Shown: in pieces, positions 36,205 to 43,522 of the stretch
Numbering within the stretch: the first letter of the stretch is position 1
Layout of the letters: each line of letters begins with the position of its first letter
Assembly: GCA_900543415.1 (NCBI GenBank)
Contig: UQRE01000002.1
Location: 56,263 to 120,262 of the forward strand
Direction of reading: 5' to 3'
Source: an uncultured Dorea sp.
GTDB taxonomy: Bacteria > Bacillota > Clostridia > Lachnospirales > Lachnospiraceae
DNA length: 64,000 bases
Position numbers and translations under genes: made by a program
The notes under the pieces: model-generated
The model's database searches: none
The model's input: the letters and a program-made list of their open reading frames with translations, nothing else
What the model was told of the DNA's origin: nothing

Positions 36205-36491
36205 ATGAAGAAAAAAGTGATCGGCGCAGTAGTGATCGTGGCTGCTTTGTTAGGTGTATTAGGTTTTGTGAAGTACAATGAATATTCCGCCAAGGAACCG
36301 GTTGTGAAGGTAGAGCTTGGTGATAAGATTTCTGAAAAGCCGGAAGATTATGTGAAAGCAAATAAGACAGCATTAAAGAAAACGGTTCTGGATTTAAGCC
36401 GGGGCAGACATGGGAAGTAGAAACAGATAGTAGTGGAGTTATAGATAATTATAATGGTAATACATGGGAAAGTGGAACATGGACTCCCTAA
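36205..36491 (+). pseudogene. collapsed cell-surface protein gene (frameshift and likely internal deletion)
   Basis: The first frame encodes an N-terminal signal/anchor (MKKKVIGAVVIVAALLGVLG), then VVKVELGDKISEKPEDYVK up to VLDLSRGRHGK and a stop at 36420. The frame one base back is open from about 36366 and reads FKPGQTWEVETDSSG through GNTWESGTWTP to a stop at 36491. Both parts look like opposite ends of one extracytoplasmic protein whose Ig-like middle is missing. ATG 36205 has GGAGGG six bases upstream. It follows the 76-residue membrane protein gene closely. Confidence 0.5.
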
Positions 36492-36576
36492 ATACAAATA
36501 AAATAATATCATATATATAACAAGGGTAATTAATTGGGGGCAGAAATGTCCCCTGTTTTGTTAAAGGAGAACAGCT

Positions 36577-36765
36577 ATGGGAAGAAAGTTTCATCACCTG
36601 ACTTATTCCGATCGGTTAAAGATTGAAGCACTGCATATGGCTAAACATACATCACAGGAGATTGCGGATCAATTAGGCGTGCATGTATCTACGATTAACA
36701 GAGAGGTAAAACGTGGGGTGTATACACATCTGAATACGGACTGGACAGAAGATCTATATATTTAA
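36577..36765 (+). pseudogene. IS30-family transposase, N-terminal fragment
   Basis: Encodes 62 residues beginning MGRKFHHLTYSDRLKIEALH, followed by the helix-turn-helix SQEIADQLGVHVSTINREVK typical of IS30 transposases. The match stops at NTDWTEDLYI; intact enzymes continue for over 200 residues with a DDE domain, which is absent. AAAGGAG lies before the ATG, so the HTH fragment could still be made. No terminal inverted repeats seen. Confidence 0.7.
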
Positions 36766-36879
36766 TTTTAATCTATGTAACTTTTCTAAGTTCTATATAC
36801 GCCGCGCTCTCTAAATTTGTTAGAAACACATTCCTATAAAAATGAAAAGCAGGAAGCGCATGGGCTTCCTGTTCAATAT

Positions 36880-37143
36880 TTAGTGATCGGAATAATGATA
36901 ACGACAAGACAGAATATAAACATTCTGCTCATCTATTTTATAGACCAATCGATCCTGTTCATTGATTCTACGACTCCAAAATCCGGATAGATCTCCGACT
37001 AATGGTTCTGGCTTTCCAATGCCGGAGTTCCCGTTTCTACAGATATCGTCAATCAGCTTATTGATTTTTTTGAGCGTTTTCCGGTCTTCCGTTTGCCAGT
37101 AAATATAATCATCCCATCCATTTTTTGTAAATACTTTATTCAT
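36880..37143 (-). CDS. yoeB: YoeB/Txe-family mRNA interferase toxin
   Basis: Predicted ribosome-dependent RNase that cleaves translated mRNA. The 87 residues show family features NGWDDYIYWQTEDRKTLKKI, KPEPLVGDLSGFWSRRI and the C-terminal RLVYKIDEQNVYILSCRYHY, including the catalytic-region Arg and His/Tyr end. The start at 37143 lies four bases before the antitoxin stop, so the genes are translationally coupled with antitoxin first. Confidence 0.9.
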   Translation of the reverse strand: MNKVFTKNGWDDYIYWQTEDRKTLKKINKLIDDICRNGNSGIGKPEPLVGDLSGFWSRRINEQDRLVYKIDEQNVYILSCRYHYSDH

Positions 37144-37402
37144 CGGCTGACACCTCAATCAGTTCTTTCACATGACAACAGCCTTCTTCTAATTGTTTCT
37201 TAGATTCCATCAGCCAGTTATAGTTTGTTTGATTTCCCATAAGGTGCATATTTTCCATCATGTTATTGTAGGCTTCTTCGGACATCATGACGATGTTTTT
37301 ATTTTTTTTACGAGTCACAATAATTGTTTCATAATCATCCGAAACTTTATCCATACATTCTTTCATATTTCCTCTTAGTTCTGTGTAATTTACTGCTAGC
37401 AT
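37136..37402 (-). CDS. yefM: YefM/Phd-family antitoxin
   Basis: DNA-binding antitoxin of 88 residues that neutralises YoeB and represses the operon. The N-terminal part LAVNYTELRGNMKECMDKV and IIVTRKKNKNIVMMSEEAYN are typical of YefM; the C-terminal region binds toxin. Start at 37402 has TGGAGGTG upstream; a longer frame to 37465 would run through the operator. Confidence 0.92.
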   Translation of the reverse strand: MLAVNYTELRGNMKECMDKVSDDYETIIVTRKKNKNIVMMSEEAYNNMMENMHLMGNQTNYNWLMESKKQLEEGCCHVKELIEVSADE

Positions 37403-37425
37403 ATTCTTCACCTCCAAGATAAAAC

Positions 37426-37475
37426 GTACAATATTCTGTACTTGTATTATAGTATGTGGAATCACGTTGTGTCAA
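37426..37475 (-). promoter_or_regulatory. promoter and YefM operator of the toxin-antitoxin pair
   Basis: On the minus strand, TTGACA (37475-37470) and TATAAT (37451-37446) are 18 bases apart. Just downstream is the palindrome GTACAATATTCTGTAC (37426-37441), which contains the TGTAC core that YefM binds in characterised systems. This fits autorepression. Confidence 0.65.
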
Positions 37476-37554
37476 CAGGAGTTATTATTTCCAATAGAAA
37501 AAGATCTATGATAAAAGAGTTGTCTTAGATGGATAAAAAGTTGTTAAAAGGAAA

Positions 37555-37765
37555 GCGGTCATGTGTGACCGCCTGTTCTTATTATGGGTTGTGCCCCCAG
37601 TTGAGCACGCAAGCGTGCGAAATAGCAACCACCTGCTATTGAGGCTGTTCAAGCCAATACGTAACGAAAGGAAAGGTGATTTTCATGACCCAAAAGACAA
37701 ATAGTTTAGCACACACCAAGTGGATGTGTAAATACCACATAGTGTTCACACCAAAGCATAGATGA
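37555..37765 (+). mobile_element. IS200/IS605-family remnant: left end and start of tnpA
   Basis: The left-end hairpins are preserved: GCGGTC/GACCGC (37555-37572) and GCACGC/GCGTGC (37605-37618). ATG 37685 after AAAGGAAAGG starts MTQKTNSLAHTKWMCKYHIV, which matches TnpA of IS200-like elements, but the frame stops at 37765 after 26 codons, right after FTPKHR. The catalytic HUH and Tyr part and the right end are missing. Confidence 0.75.
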
Positions 37766-37840
37766 AAAACCAGTTTTAAAATAATTAGTAAAATAGTAAA
37801 ATAATAGTAAAATAATTAGTAAAATAATTAAAAAAAGTTG
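37766..37840. repeat. A+T-rich short tandem repeat
   Basis: Irregular reiteration of TAAAATAATTAG and TAAAATAG units between the IS remnant and the tRNA promoter. Not CRISPR-like: no spacers and no constant repeat length. Probably slippage-generated. Confidence 0.6.
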
Positions 37841-37869
37841 TTGACAAACATGAGTCGCTGTAGTATAGT
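37841..37869 (+). promoter_or_regulatory. strong sigma-A promoter for tRNA-Gly
   Basis: Perfect TTGACA (37841-37846), a 17-base spacer and TATAGT (37864-37869), about 33 bases before the tRNA. Confidence 0.75.
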
Positions 37870-37902
37870 AGTTATTGTTCTGAGGAACACAAAAAAAGAT
37901 AC

Positions 37903-37975
<73 letters not shown>

Positions 37976-38066
37976 CTTGAAAGGAATTGCATTACGCAAT
38001 TCCTTTTTTCGTGTTATAATAATCTTGATAGTGAAGATGTGTTTTGAAAAAAGGCAGGTGAGTTTT

Positions 38067-39455
38067 TTGACGCAAATTATGGAAGAACAGAATCCTCTTG
38101 GAACAGAGCGCATTGGGAAATTAATTCCGAAATTTGCCATTCCGTCTATTATAAGTATGGTAGTAAGCTCTCTATATAATATTGTGGACCAGATTTTTAT
38201 TGGTCAAGGCGTGGGAATGCTTGGGAATGCGGCGACGAACATTGCGTTTCCTGTAACCATTATCTGTACTGCGACGGCGCTTCTTCTTGGAATAGGAAGT
38301 GCTTCGAATTATAATCTGGCATCAGGAGAAAGAGAGCAGGAAAAAGCATCTGCAATTGCCGGTACGGGACTTTCTGTAATTGTCATGAGCGGTGTCGTGA
38401 TTACAGTGGTTGTATTAATCTTTTTAGATTCGTTGCTTCAACTGTTTGGAGTGACTCCGGATATTTTGCCATATGCACAGGACTATGTGGGGATTACTGC
38501 GTTTGGTCTGCCTTTTTATATTTTGATCAATGGAGGGACGCAGCTAATCCGTGCAGACAGAAGTCCGACCTACTCCATGGTATGTATGTTGACCGGAACG
38601 ATTCTTAATACTATTTTAGATCCGTTGTTTATCTTTGTGTTTGACTGGGGAATTCAAGGAGCAGCGGCGGCAACGGTTATTGGGCAATTTGTGTCGGGTA
38701 TGCTTGTGATTGTTTATTTTTTGAAGTTCCAGAAAATGAAGATTACAAGGCAACTTCTGATCCCCAAGCTCTGTTATCTGAAATTGATCGCATCTCTTGG
38801 AATGGCCTCTTTTATTAATCAGATTGCACTGGCGGTAGTACAGATTGTTATGAACAACACGTTGCGTTATTACGGGGCGGCGTCTGTATACGGAATGGAA
38901 ATCCCACTCGCTTGTGTAGGAGTGATCACGAAGGTTAATATGATCTTCATTTCCATATGTATAGGTCTGTCTCAAGGGTGCCAGCCGATCTGGGGATTTA
39001 ATTATGGGGCAAAGGCATATGAGCGGGTAAAAGAAACTTATAAGCGTGCGTTTCAGATAAGCACACTTGTGGGCGGCTGTTTTTTTATCTGCTTTCAGAT
39101 ATTCCCGAGAACGATCGTAAGTATTTTTGGAAGCGGAAGTGAATTGTATTTTGATTTTGCGGAGAAATATTTTCGAATTTTTATGTTTATGACATTTGCA
39201 AATGGCTTACAACCAATAAGTTCCGGTTTCTTTACTTCAATTGGAAAAGCAAAGCTTGGAATCTTTACTTCCCTTACGAGACAGGTGATGTTTTTGATTC
39301 CGTTAATCTTGATTTTTCCATTGTTTTTTGGAATCAATGGCGTTATGTATGCAGGACCGATCGCCGATCTTGCGGCAGCTGTTGTGGCAATTTCTTTTGC
39401 GGTGCGTGAATTAAAGAAGATGAAAAATGAGAATAAGAATTGTCTGTCTGTGTAA
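38067..39455 (+). CDS. MATE-family multidrug/cation exporter
   Basis: Membrane antiporter of about 462 residues and twelve spans. The start region reads NPLGTERIGKLIPKFAIPSI followed by VVSSLYNIVDQIFIGQGVG, the MATE N-lobe signature; the C-lobe repeats it with PLACVGVITKVNMIFISICI and GCQPIWGFNYGAK. TTG 38067 has AGGTGA just upstream; ATG 38079 is an alternative four residues later. Subfamily looks like the DinF/VmrA type; substrate unknown. Confidence 0.9.
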   Translation: MTQIMEEQNPLGTERIGKLIPKFAIPSIISMVVSSLYNIVDQIFIGQGVGMLGNAATNIAFPVTIICTATALLLGIGSASNYNLASGEREQEKASAIAGTGLSVIVMSGVVITVVVLIFLDSLLQLFGVTPDILPYAQDYVGITAFGLPFYILINGGTQLIRADRSPTYSMVCMLTGTILNTILDPLFIFVFDWGIQGAAAATVIGQFVSGMLVIVYFLKFQKMKITRQLLIPKLCYLKLIASLGMASFINQIALAVVQIVMNNTLRYYGAASVYGMEIPLACVGVITKVNMIFISICIGLSQGCQPIWGFNYGAKAYERVKETYKRAFQISTLVGGCFFICFQIFPRTIVSIFGSGSELYFDFAEKYFRIFMFMTFANGLQPISSGFFTSIGKAKLGIFTSLTRQVMFLIPLILIFPLFFGINGVMYAGPIADLAAAVVAISFAVRELKKMKNENKNCLSV

Positions 39456-39492
39456 AGTGTGTTAGAATAGAGAAGCAAATCTAATAAAGAAA

Positions 39493-39591
39493 AGCAGAGT
39501 AGAAATGTGTGCGTTAAGTGCCGGCTGGACGGGGAGTTGCCAGCCAGACGAAGGAGAGGTGTCCGCGGTACATATTTCGCATCCCGCTGCT
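39493..39591 (+). promoter_or_regulatory. tetrahydrofolate (THF) riboswitch
   Basis: The closing stem is AGCAG (39493-39497) with CTGCT (39587-39591). Inside are the conserved blocks GCGTTAAGTGCC (39511-39522), GGGG and GTTGCCAGCCAG forming a hairpin with CTGGCTGG-like pairing, CGAAGGAGAGGTGTCCGCGG, and CATATTTCGCATCCCGCT. They match the folT/folE THF-sensing family of Firmicutes. It is 70 bases upstream of folT. No T-run follows, so control of translation is more likely than termination. Confidence 0.88.
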
Positions 39592-39660
39592 ACACATAGA
39601 CAGAAGAGAACTACCTGCTTATGCGTAGCTTTAAGGACTACTGCAAAGGAGGTATTTTTT

Positions 39661-40221
39661 ATGAAGAGATTGAAACAATTATTTAAGGATTCTTTTCGGG
39701 AGCTGAAAGATACGCGGAAGATGGCGATGGCAGCTATGTTTGTGGCGATTGCTGTTATTCTGGGATTTTACCGACTGCAGCTTACGGAATTTATTCGGAT
39801 CGGCTTTGATTTCCTGCCGAAAGAGATGGCGGCTATGCTTTTAGGACCGTCAGTAGGCTGCGTGGTAGCAGCTTTTACGGACATTATTTCTTATGCGCTT
39901 AAACCTATCGGGGCATTTTTCCCGGGACTGACATTCAGCGCTATGCTGGCAAGCACTATTTACGGGACAATCCTCTATAAAAAGCCGGTTTGTTTAAAAA
40001 GAGTAATCTTAGCAAATGGTTTAGTGACGGTCTTCGTAAATTTATTGCTCAACACTTATTGGATGTCGATTTTGTATGGAAATGCGTATATGGTACTATT
40101 TCCGACGAGAGCGGTAAAGCAGTTGATTATGTTTCCGATAGAAGTGATATTATTTTATTCGGTGGCAAAAATGTTTGAGCGGGCAAATATTTTTGCAATT
40201 GTGAGAACAAAGAATATTTAA
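39661..40221 (+). CDS. folT: folate ECF transporter substrate-binding component FolT
   Basis: S component of an energy-coupling-factor importer for folates; it needs the shared EcfAAT module encoded elsewhere. The 186-residue protein has about six spans and starts KRLKQLFKDSFRELKDTRKM, a common S-component N-terminus, with GFDFLPKEMAAMLLGPSVG and GAFFPGLTFSAMLASTIYG. ATG 39661 follows AAAGGAGG. The THF riboswitch upstream supports folate as substrate. Confidence 0.9.
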   Translation: MKRLKQLFKDSFRELKDTRKMAMAAMFVAIAVILGFYRLQLTEFIRIGFDFLPKEMAAMLLGPSVGCVVAAFTDIISYALKPIGAFFPGLTFSAMLASTIYGTILYKKPVCLKRVILANGLVTVFVNLLLNTYWMSILYGNAYMVLFPTRAVKQLIMFPIEVILFYSVAKMFERANIFAIVRTKNI

Positions 40222-40236
40222 AAAGGAGAACAGTGT

Positions 40237-40668
40237 ATGCGGGAGAGAACAACCATTGGATTTTATATCAAACAGATTAATAACGGTTATGAAAAAGAAT
40301 TTAACAATCGTCTGCGTACACTTGGAATCACTTCTTCACAGTGCGAGGTGTTGGATTATCTCTTTACCAGCAGGAAAGAAGAAGTGACGCAAAGGGATAT
40401 TGAGAAGGCGTTGAACCTAAGAAACCCTACGGTGACAGGTCTTCTGAAGCGCTTGGATGAGAAAGGTTTTATTCTTTCGGTTCCAAGTACGAAGGATAAA
40501 AGATGTAAAAATATTTATCTGACAGAGAAGGCTTATGATATCCGCAAGCGTATGGAGACGGATCGTAAAAAGCTGGATAAGATGCTGACCATCGGCATGA
40601 ATAAAAAAGAGACGGCGGCATTGGAGAAAATGCTGGAAAAGGTACTGTATAATATTGCAGAGCCTTAG
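40237..40668 (+). CDS. MarR-family transcriptional regulator
   Basis: Winged-helix regulator of 143 residues. It has SSQCEVLDYLFTSRKEE in the helical part, the recognition helix VTQRDIEKALNLRNPTVTGL with LLKRLDEKGFI, and the wing VPSTKDKRCKNIYL. It starts 16 bases after folT and ends 28 bases before thyA, so it may be part of the folate operon and could govern it or the MATE gene. Confidence 0.9.
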   Translation: MRERTTIGFYIKQINNGYEKEFNNRLRTLGITSSQCEVLDYLFTSRKEEVTQRDIEKALNLRNPTVTGLLKRLDEKGFILSVPSTKDKRCKNIYLTEKAYDIRKRMETDRKKLDKMLTIGMNKKETAALEKMLEKVLYNIAEP

Positions 40669-40696
40669 GAGAGAGGGAAAAAGGAGAATTGAAAAT

Positions 40697-41545
40697 ATGA
40701 GTTATGCTGATAAAGTGTTTATAGATATGTGCAGAGATATTATTGACAACGGAACGGACACCAGAGGAGAGAAGGTGCGTCCGGTATGGGAAGATGGAAC
40801 ACCGGCTTATACAATTAAGAGGTTTGGTGTGGTAAATCGATATGATCTTTCCAAAGAATTTCCGGCGTTGACGCTTCGAAGGACAGCAATTAAGAGCTGT
40901 ACCGATGAGTTGTTGTGGATCTGGCAGCAGAAGTCTAATAACATCAATGAACTCCACAGTCATATATGGGACAGTTGGGCGGATGAAGATGGTTCCATCG
41001 GAAAAGCTTATGGGTATCAGATGGGAGTGAAACATCAGTATAAGGAAGGAATGTTTGATCAGGTAGATCGGGTAATTTATGATTTGAAGCATAATCCGTA
41101 CAGCAGACGGATCATGACCAATATTTATGTGCATCAGGATTTGCATGAAATGAATCTGTATCCTTGTGCATACAGTATGACATTTAATGTTACGAAAGAG
41201 GCAGGAAGTGATAAACTGACTTTAAACGGTATTTTAAATCAACGTTCCAATGATGTTTTGGCGGCAAATAACTGGAATGTGTGTCAGTATGCAGTACTTC
41301 TTCATATGCTGGCGCAAGTGTGTGATATGAAGGTGGGAGAGTTTGTACATGTGATCGCGGATGCCCATATTTACGATCGTCACGTTCCTATGATTGAAGA
41401 GTTGATTAAGAGAGAGCCGCTTCCGGCGCCGGAATTCTGGCTTAATCCGGAAGTAAAAGACTTTTATGATTTTACAAGAGATGATGTGAAGCTTATTGAC
41501 TATGAGACACATGAGCAGATTAAAAATATTCCGGTAGCAGTTTAG
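40697..41545 (+). CDS. thyA: thymidylate synthase ThyA
   Basis: Makes dTMP from dUMP with methylene-THF, giving dihydrofolate. In the 282 residues the dUMP-binding Arg is in RTAIKSCTDELLWIW. The catalytic Cys is in YPCAYSMTFNV, and LNGILNQRSNDVLAANNWNV and HVIADAHIYDRHV are present. ATG 40697 follows AAAGGAG. Directly followed by folA, which recycles the dihydrofolate. Confidence 0.96.
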   Translation: MSYADKVFIDMCRDIIDNGTDTRGEKVRPVWEDGTPAYTIKRFGVVNRYDLSKEFPALTLRRTAIKSCTDELLWIWQQKSNNINELHSHIWDSWADEDGSIGKAYGYQMGVKHQYKEGMFDQVDRVIYDLKHNPYSRRIMTNIYVHQDLHEMNLYPCAYSMTFNVTKEAGSDKLTLNGILNQRSNDVLAANNWNVCQYAVLLHMLAQVCDMKVGEFVHVIADAHIYDRHVPMIEELIKREPLPAPEFWLNPEVKDFYDFTRDDVKLIDYETHEQIKNIPVAV

Positions 41546-41595
41546 CACATCTATCAGGATGAAGAATACAAATGAATATAAAAGGAGAGAGAAGA

Positions 41596-42090
41596 ATGTA
41601 CTTAATTGTAGCTGTTGATAAAAACTGGGCAATTGGAAAAAACAATAAATTAATGTGGAGTATTCCGGCAGATATGAAATACTTTCGAGAGACAACGAAA
41701 GGGAATATCGTGATTATGGGGAGAAAGACTTTGGAGAGTTTTCCGCAAAGCCAGCCTCTTAAAAACCGAGTGAATATTGTGATCACAAATAATAAAGATT
41801 ATAAAGTGAAAGATGCGGTTGTGGTACATAGTATTGAAGAGGCTTTAGAAGAAGCGAAGAAGTATGAGGGGATCCCTTATGTAATCGGAGGAGAGAGCAT
41901 CTACCGTGCAATGCTTCCGTACTGTGATACCGCTCTGATTACGAAGATTGATCATGCATTTGATGCAGACACTTATTTTCCAAATCTGGATGAAGATGAA
42001 GAATGGAAGATGACAAAAATCAGTGAGGAGCAGACCTGCTTTGATCTGGAGTATTATTTTACTGTTTATGAAAGGGTTTCAAAGAAGTAA
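41596..42090 (+). CDS. folA: dihydrofolate reductase
   Basis: NADPH-dependent reduction of dihydrofolate to THF. The 164 residues show LIVAVDKNWAIGKNNKLMW (Asp/Trp of the active site), NIVIMGRKTLESFP and PYVIGGESIYRAML. ATG 41596 follows AGGAGAGAG. The stop codon overlaps the start of the next gene by one base. Confidence 0.96.
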   Translation: MYLIVAVDKNWAIGKNNKLMWSIPADMKYFRETTKGNIVIMGRKTLESFPQSQPLKNRVNIVITNNKDYKVKDAVVVHSIEEALEEAKKYEGIPYVIGGESIYRAMLPYCDTALITKIDHAFDADTYFPNLDEDEEWKMTKISEEQTCFDLEYYFTVYERVSKK

Positions 42091-43295
42091 TGAGGATTTT
42101 AAGTATTACAGCACAGAAGCCAAACAGCACCGGAAGCGGTGTGTATCTGACAGAGCTTGTGAAAGAATATGCATTGCTCAGTCACGAGCAGGCAGTGGTA
42201 GCAGGTGTTTATAGAGAGGATGAAGTGGAATTACCGGACGGGGTGGATTTTTACCCCGTCTACTTCTGTGAAGAGGGGCTTCCGTATCCAATCGTTGGAA
42301 TGTCAGATGAGATGCCTTACATAAGCACCAAATACAGTGAGATGTCTCCTGAGATGGTTGAGCAGTTCCGGTCTTCTTTTATGAGCGTAATTGAAAGGGC
42401 TGTAGAGGAACTTCAACCGGATCTCATTCTTTGCCACCACCTGTATTTGCTGACAGCATTGGTGAGGGAACATTTTCCGGAACGAAAGGTTTACGGATTT
42501 TGCCATAACACAGATTTAAGACAAATGCAGAAAACAGATTTGGAACGGGAATTTATCCGCAGAGAGATTGGAAAGCTTGATCATATTTTTGTTCCGCAGA
42601 GAGCGCAGGAGGAAGGGGTTCTTGCCTTGTATCCGGTGGACAAAGAGAAAATTACCCGCGTGGGAATGGGGTATAACAATCAGATCTTTCATTTGGCAGA
42701 GGGAAGTCGTGACAAAGAAGGAGTTACCAGTCTTGTGTTTGCAGGAAAGATTGCTGAAAAGAAAGGCGTTATGAGTCTTCTTCGTGCTATGGCGCTTTTA
42801 GGGGATGAAAAGGAACTGGATATGAATCGCATCCAGCTTTTGCTGGCGGGAAGTACAGGGAATGAAGAAGAGTATCAAATGATCGAGGGGCTGGCAGAAA
42901 AATGTCCGTGCAAAGTAAAGTTTTTAGGTAGATTGTCTCAGCCGGAACTTGCGAAAGTATATCAGAATAGTGATATCTTTGTTCTGCCTTCTTTCTTTGA
43001 GGGAATCCCGCTTACTGTGATCGAAGCTTTGGCGTGTGGAAACAGAGTAGTGATGACAGATCTTCCGGGAATTAAGGAATGGATCGCCTCCGTTTCTTCT
43101 AATGCCGATGTCCGATATGTGACAATTCCAAGAATGCGAAATGCAGACGAACCGCTGGAAGAGGATTTGCCGGAATTTGAGCGTAAGCTGGCAGATGTCT
43201 TAAAGGCGAGTGTTTTGCAAAAAGAAACACATCTGGCAGATGTAAGTCGGATATCGTGGGAAGCAATTACCAAAGAGGTGCTTCGGCTTAAATAA
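42090..43295 (+). CDS. GT4-type glycosyltransferase
   Basis: Retaining GT-B fold glycosyltransferase of 401 residues. The C-terminal part has LVFAGKIAEKKGVMSLLRAM and the donor-binding stretch VLPSFFEGIPLTVIEALACG, with the EX7E Glu pair. The N-terminus begins MRILSITAQKPNSTGSGVYL. It is translationally coupled to folA (ATG in the folA stop). Acceptor unknown, and its link to folate genes may only be operon sharing. Confidence 0.85.
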   Translation: MRILSITAQKPNSTGSGVYLTELVKEYALLSHEQAVVAGVYREDEVELPDGVDFYPVYFCEEGLPYPIVGMSDEMPYISTKYSEMSPEMVEQFRSSFMSVIERAVEELQPDLILCHHLYLLTALVREHFPERKVYGFCHNTDLRQMQKTDLEREFIRREIGKLDHIFVPQRAQEEGVLALYPVDKEKITRVGMGYNNQIFHLAEGSRDKEGVTSLVFAGKIAEKKGVMSLLRAMALLGDEKELDMNRIQLLLAGSTGNEEEYQMIEGLAEKCPCKVKFLGRLSQPELAKVYQNSDIFVLPSFFEGIPLTVIEALACGNRVVMTDLPGIKEWIASVSSNADVRYVTIPRMRNADEPLEEDLPEFERKLADVLKASVLQKETHLADVSRISWEAITKEVLRLK

Positions 43296-43350
43296 TTGAA
43301 TGATAAAAAAGATCAAGAATAACAAGATATATTTAATCAATTAGAATCTC

Positions 43351-43380
43351 TTGACAGTGGTTGTGGACGTCTACTATAAT
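43351..43380 (+). promoter_or_regulatory. sigma-A promoter of ilvB
   Basis: TTGACA (43351-43356) and TATAAT (43375-43380) with an 18-base spacer. The leader to the ilvB start is about 135 bases. Confidence 0.75.
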
Positions 43381-43386
43381 TAATAG

Positions 43387-43522
43387 CAACATGTAGATTC
43401 CCGTGTCGGGCAGAGTATAGAGAGAGATCTCTGAATGGAAACAGTAACAAGTATGAATATTCGCCCTAAGCGTTTGCTTAGGGTCTTTTTTTAAAAAAAC
43501 TCTTTTCACAGGAGGTAGAGAT
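43387..43522 (+). promoter_or_regulatory. ilvB leader with attenuator
   Basis: The leader contains a small hairpin CCCGTGTCGGG (43400-43410), a palindrome AGAGATCTCT (43423-43432) and the terminator listed separately at 43464. A possible 13-codon ORF from ATG 43453 encodes MNIRPKRLLRVFF and overlaps the terminator stem, but its start has no good ribosome binding site. There is no T-box motif. The mechanism is unknown. Confidence 0.5.
43464..43492 (+). terminator. intrinsic terminator in the ilvB leader
   Basis: CCCTAAG (43464-43470) pairs with CTTAGGG (43477-43483) and a run of T follows, with ilvB starting 31 bases later. Termination ahead of the gene implies attenuation. Confidence 0.82.

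Noticed and set aside
37766..37840. Repeats that might be a CRISPR array
   Set aside because: Units are irregular 8-14-base A+T words without spacers.
39505..39660. 52-codon N-terminal extension of folT
   Set aside because: It would translate the THF riboswitch; ATG 39661 has a strong ribosome binding site and the family N-terminus.
43387..43522. T-box in the ilvB leader
   Set aside because: No T-box sequence or specifier-loop arrangement could be found.
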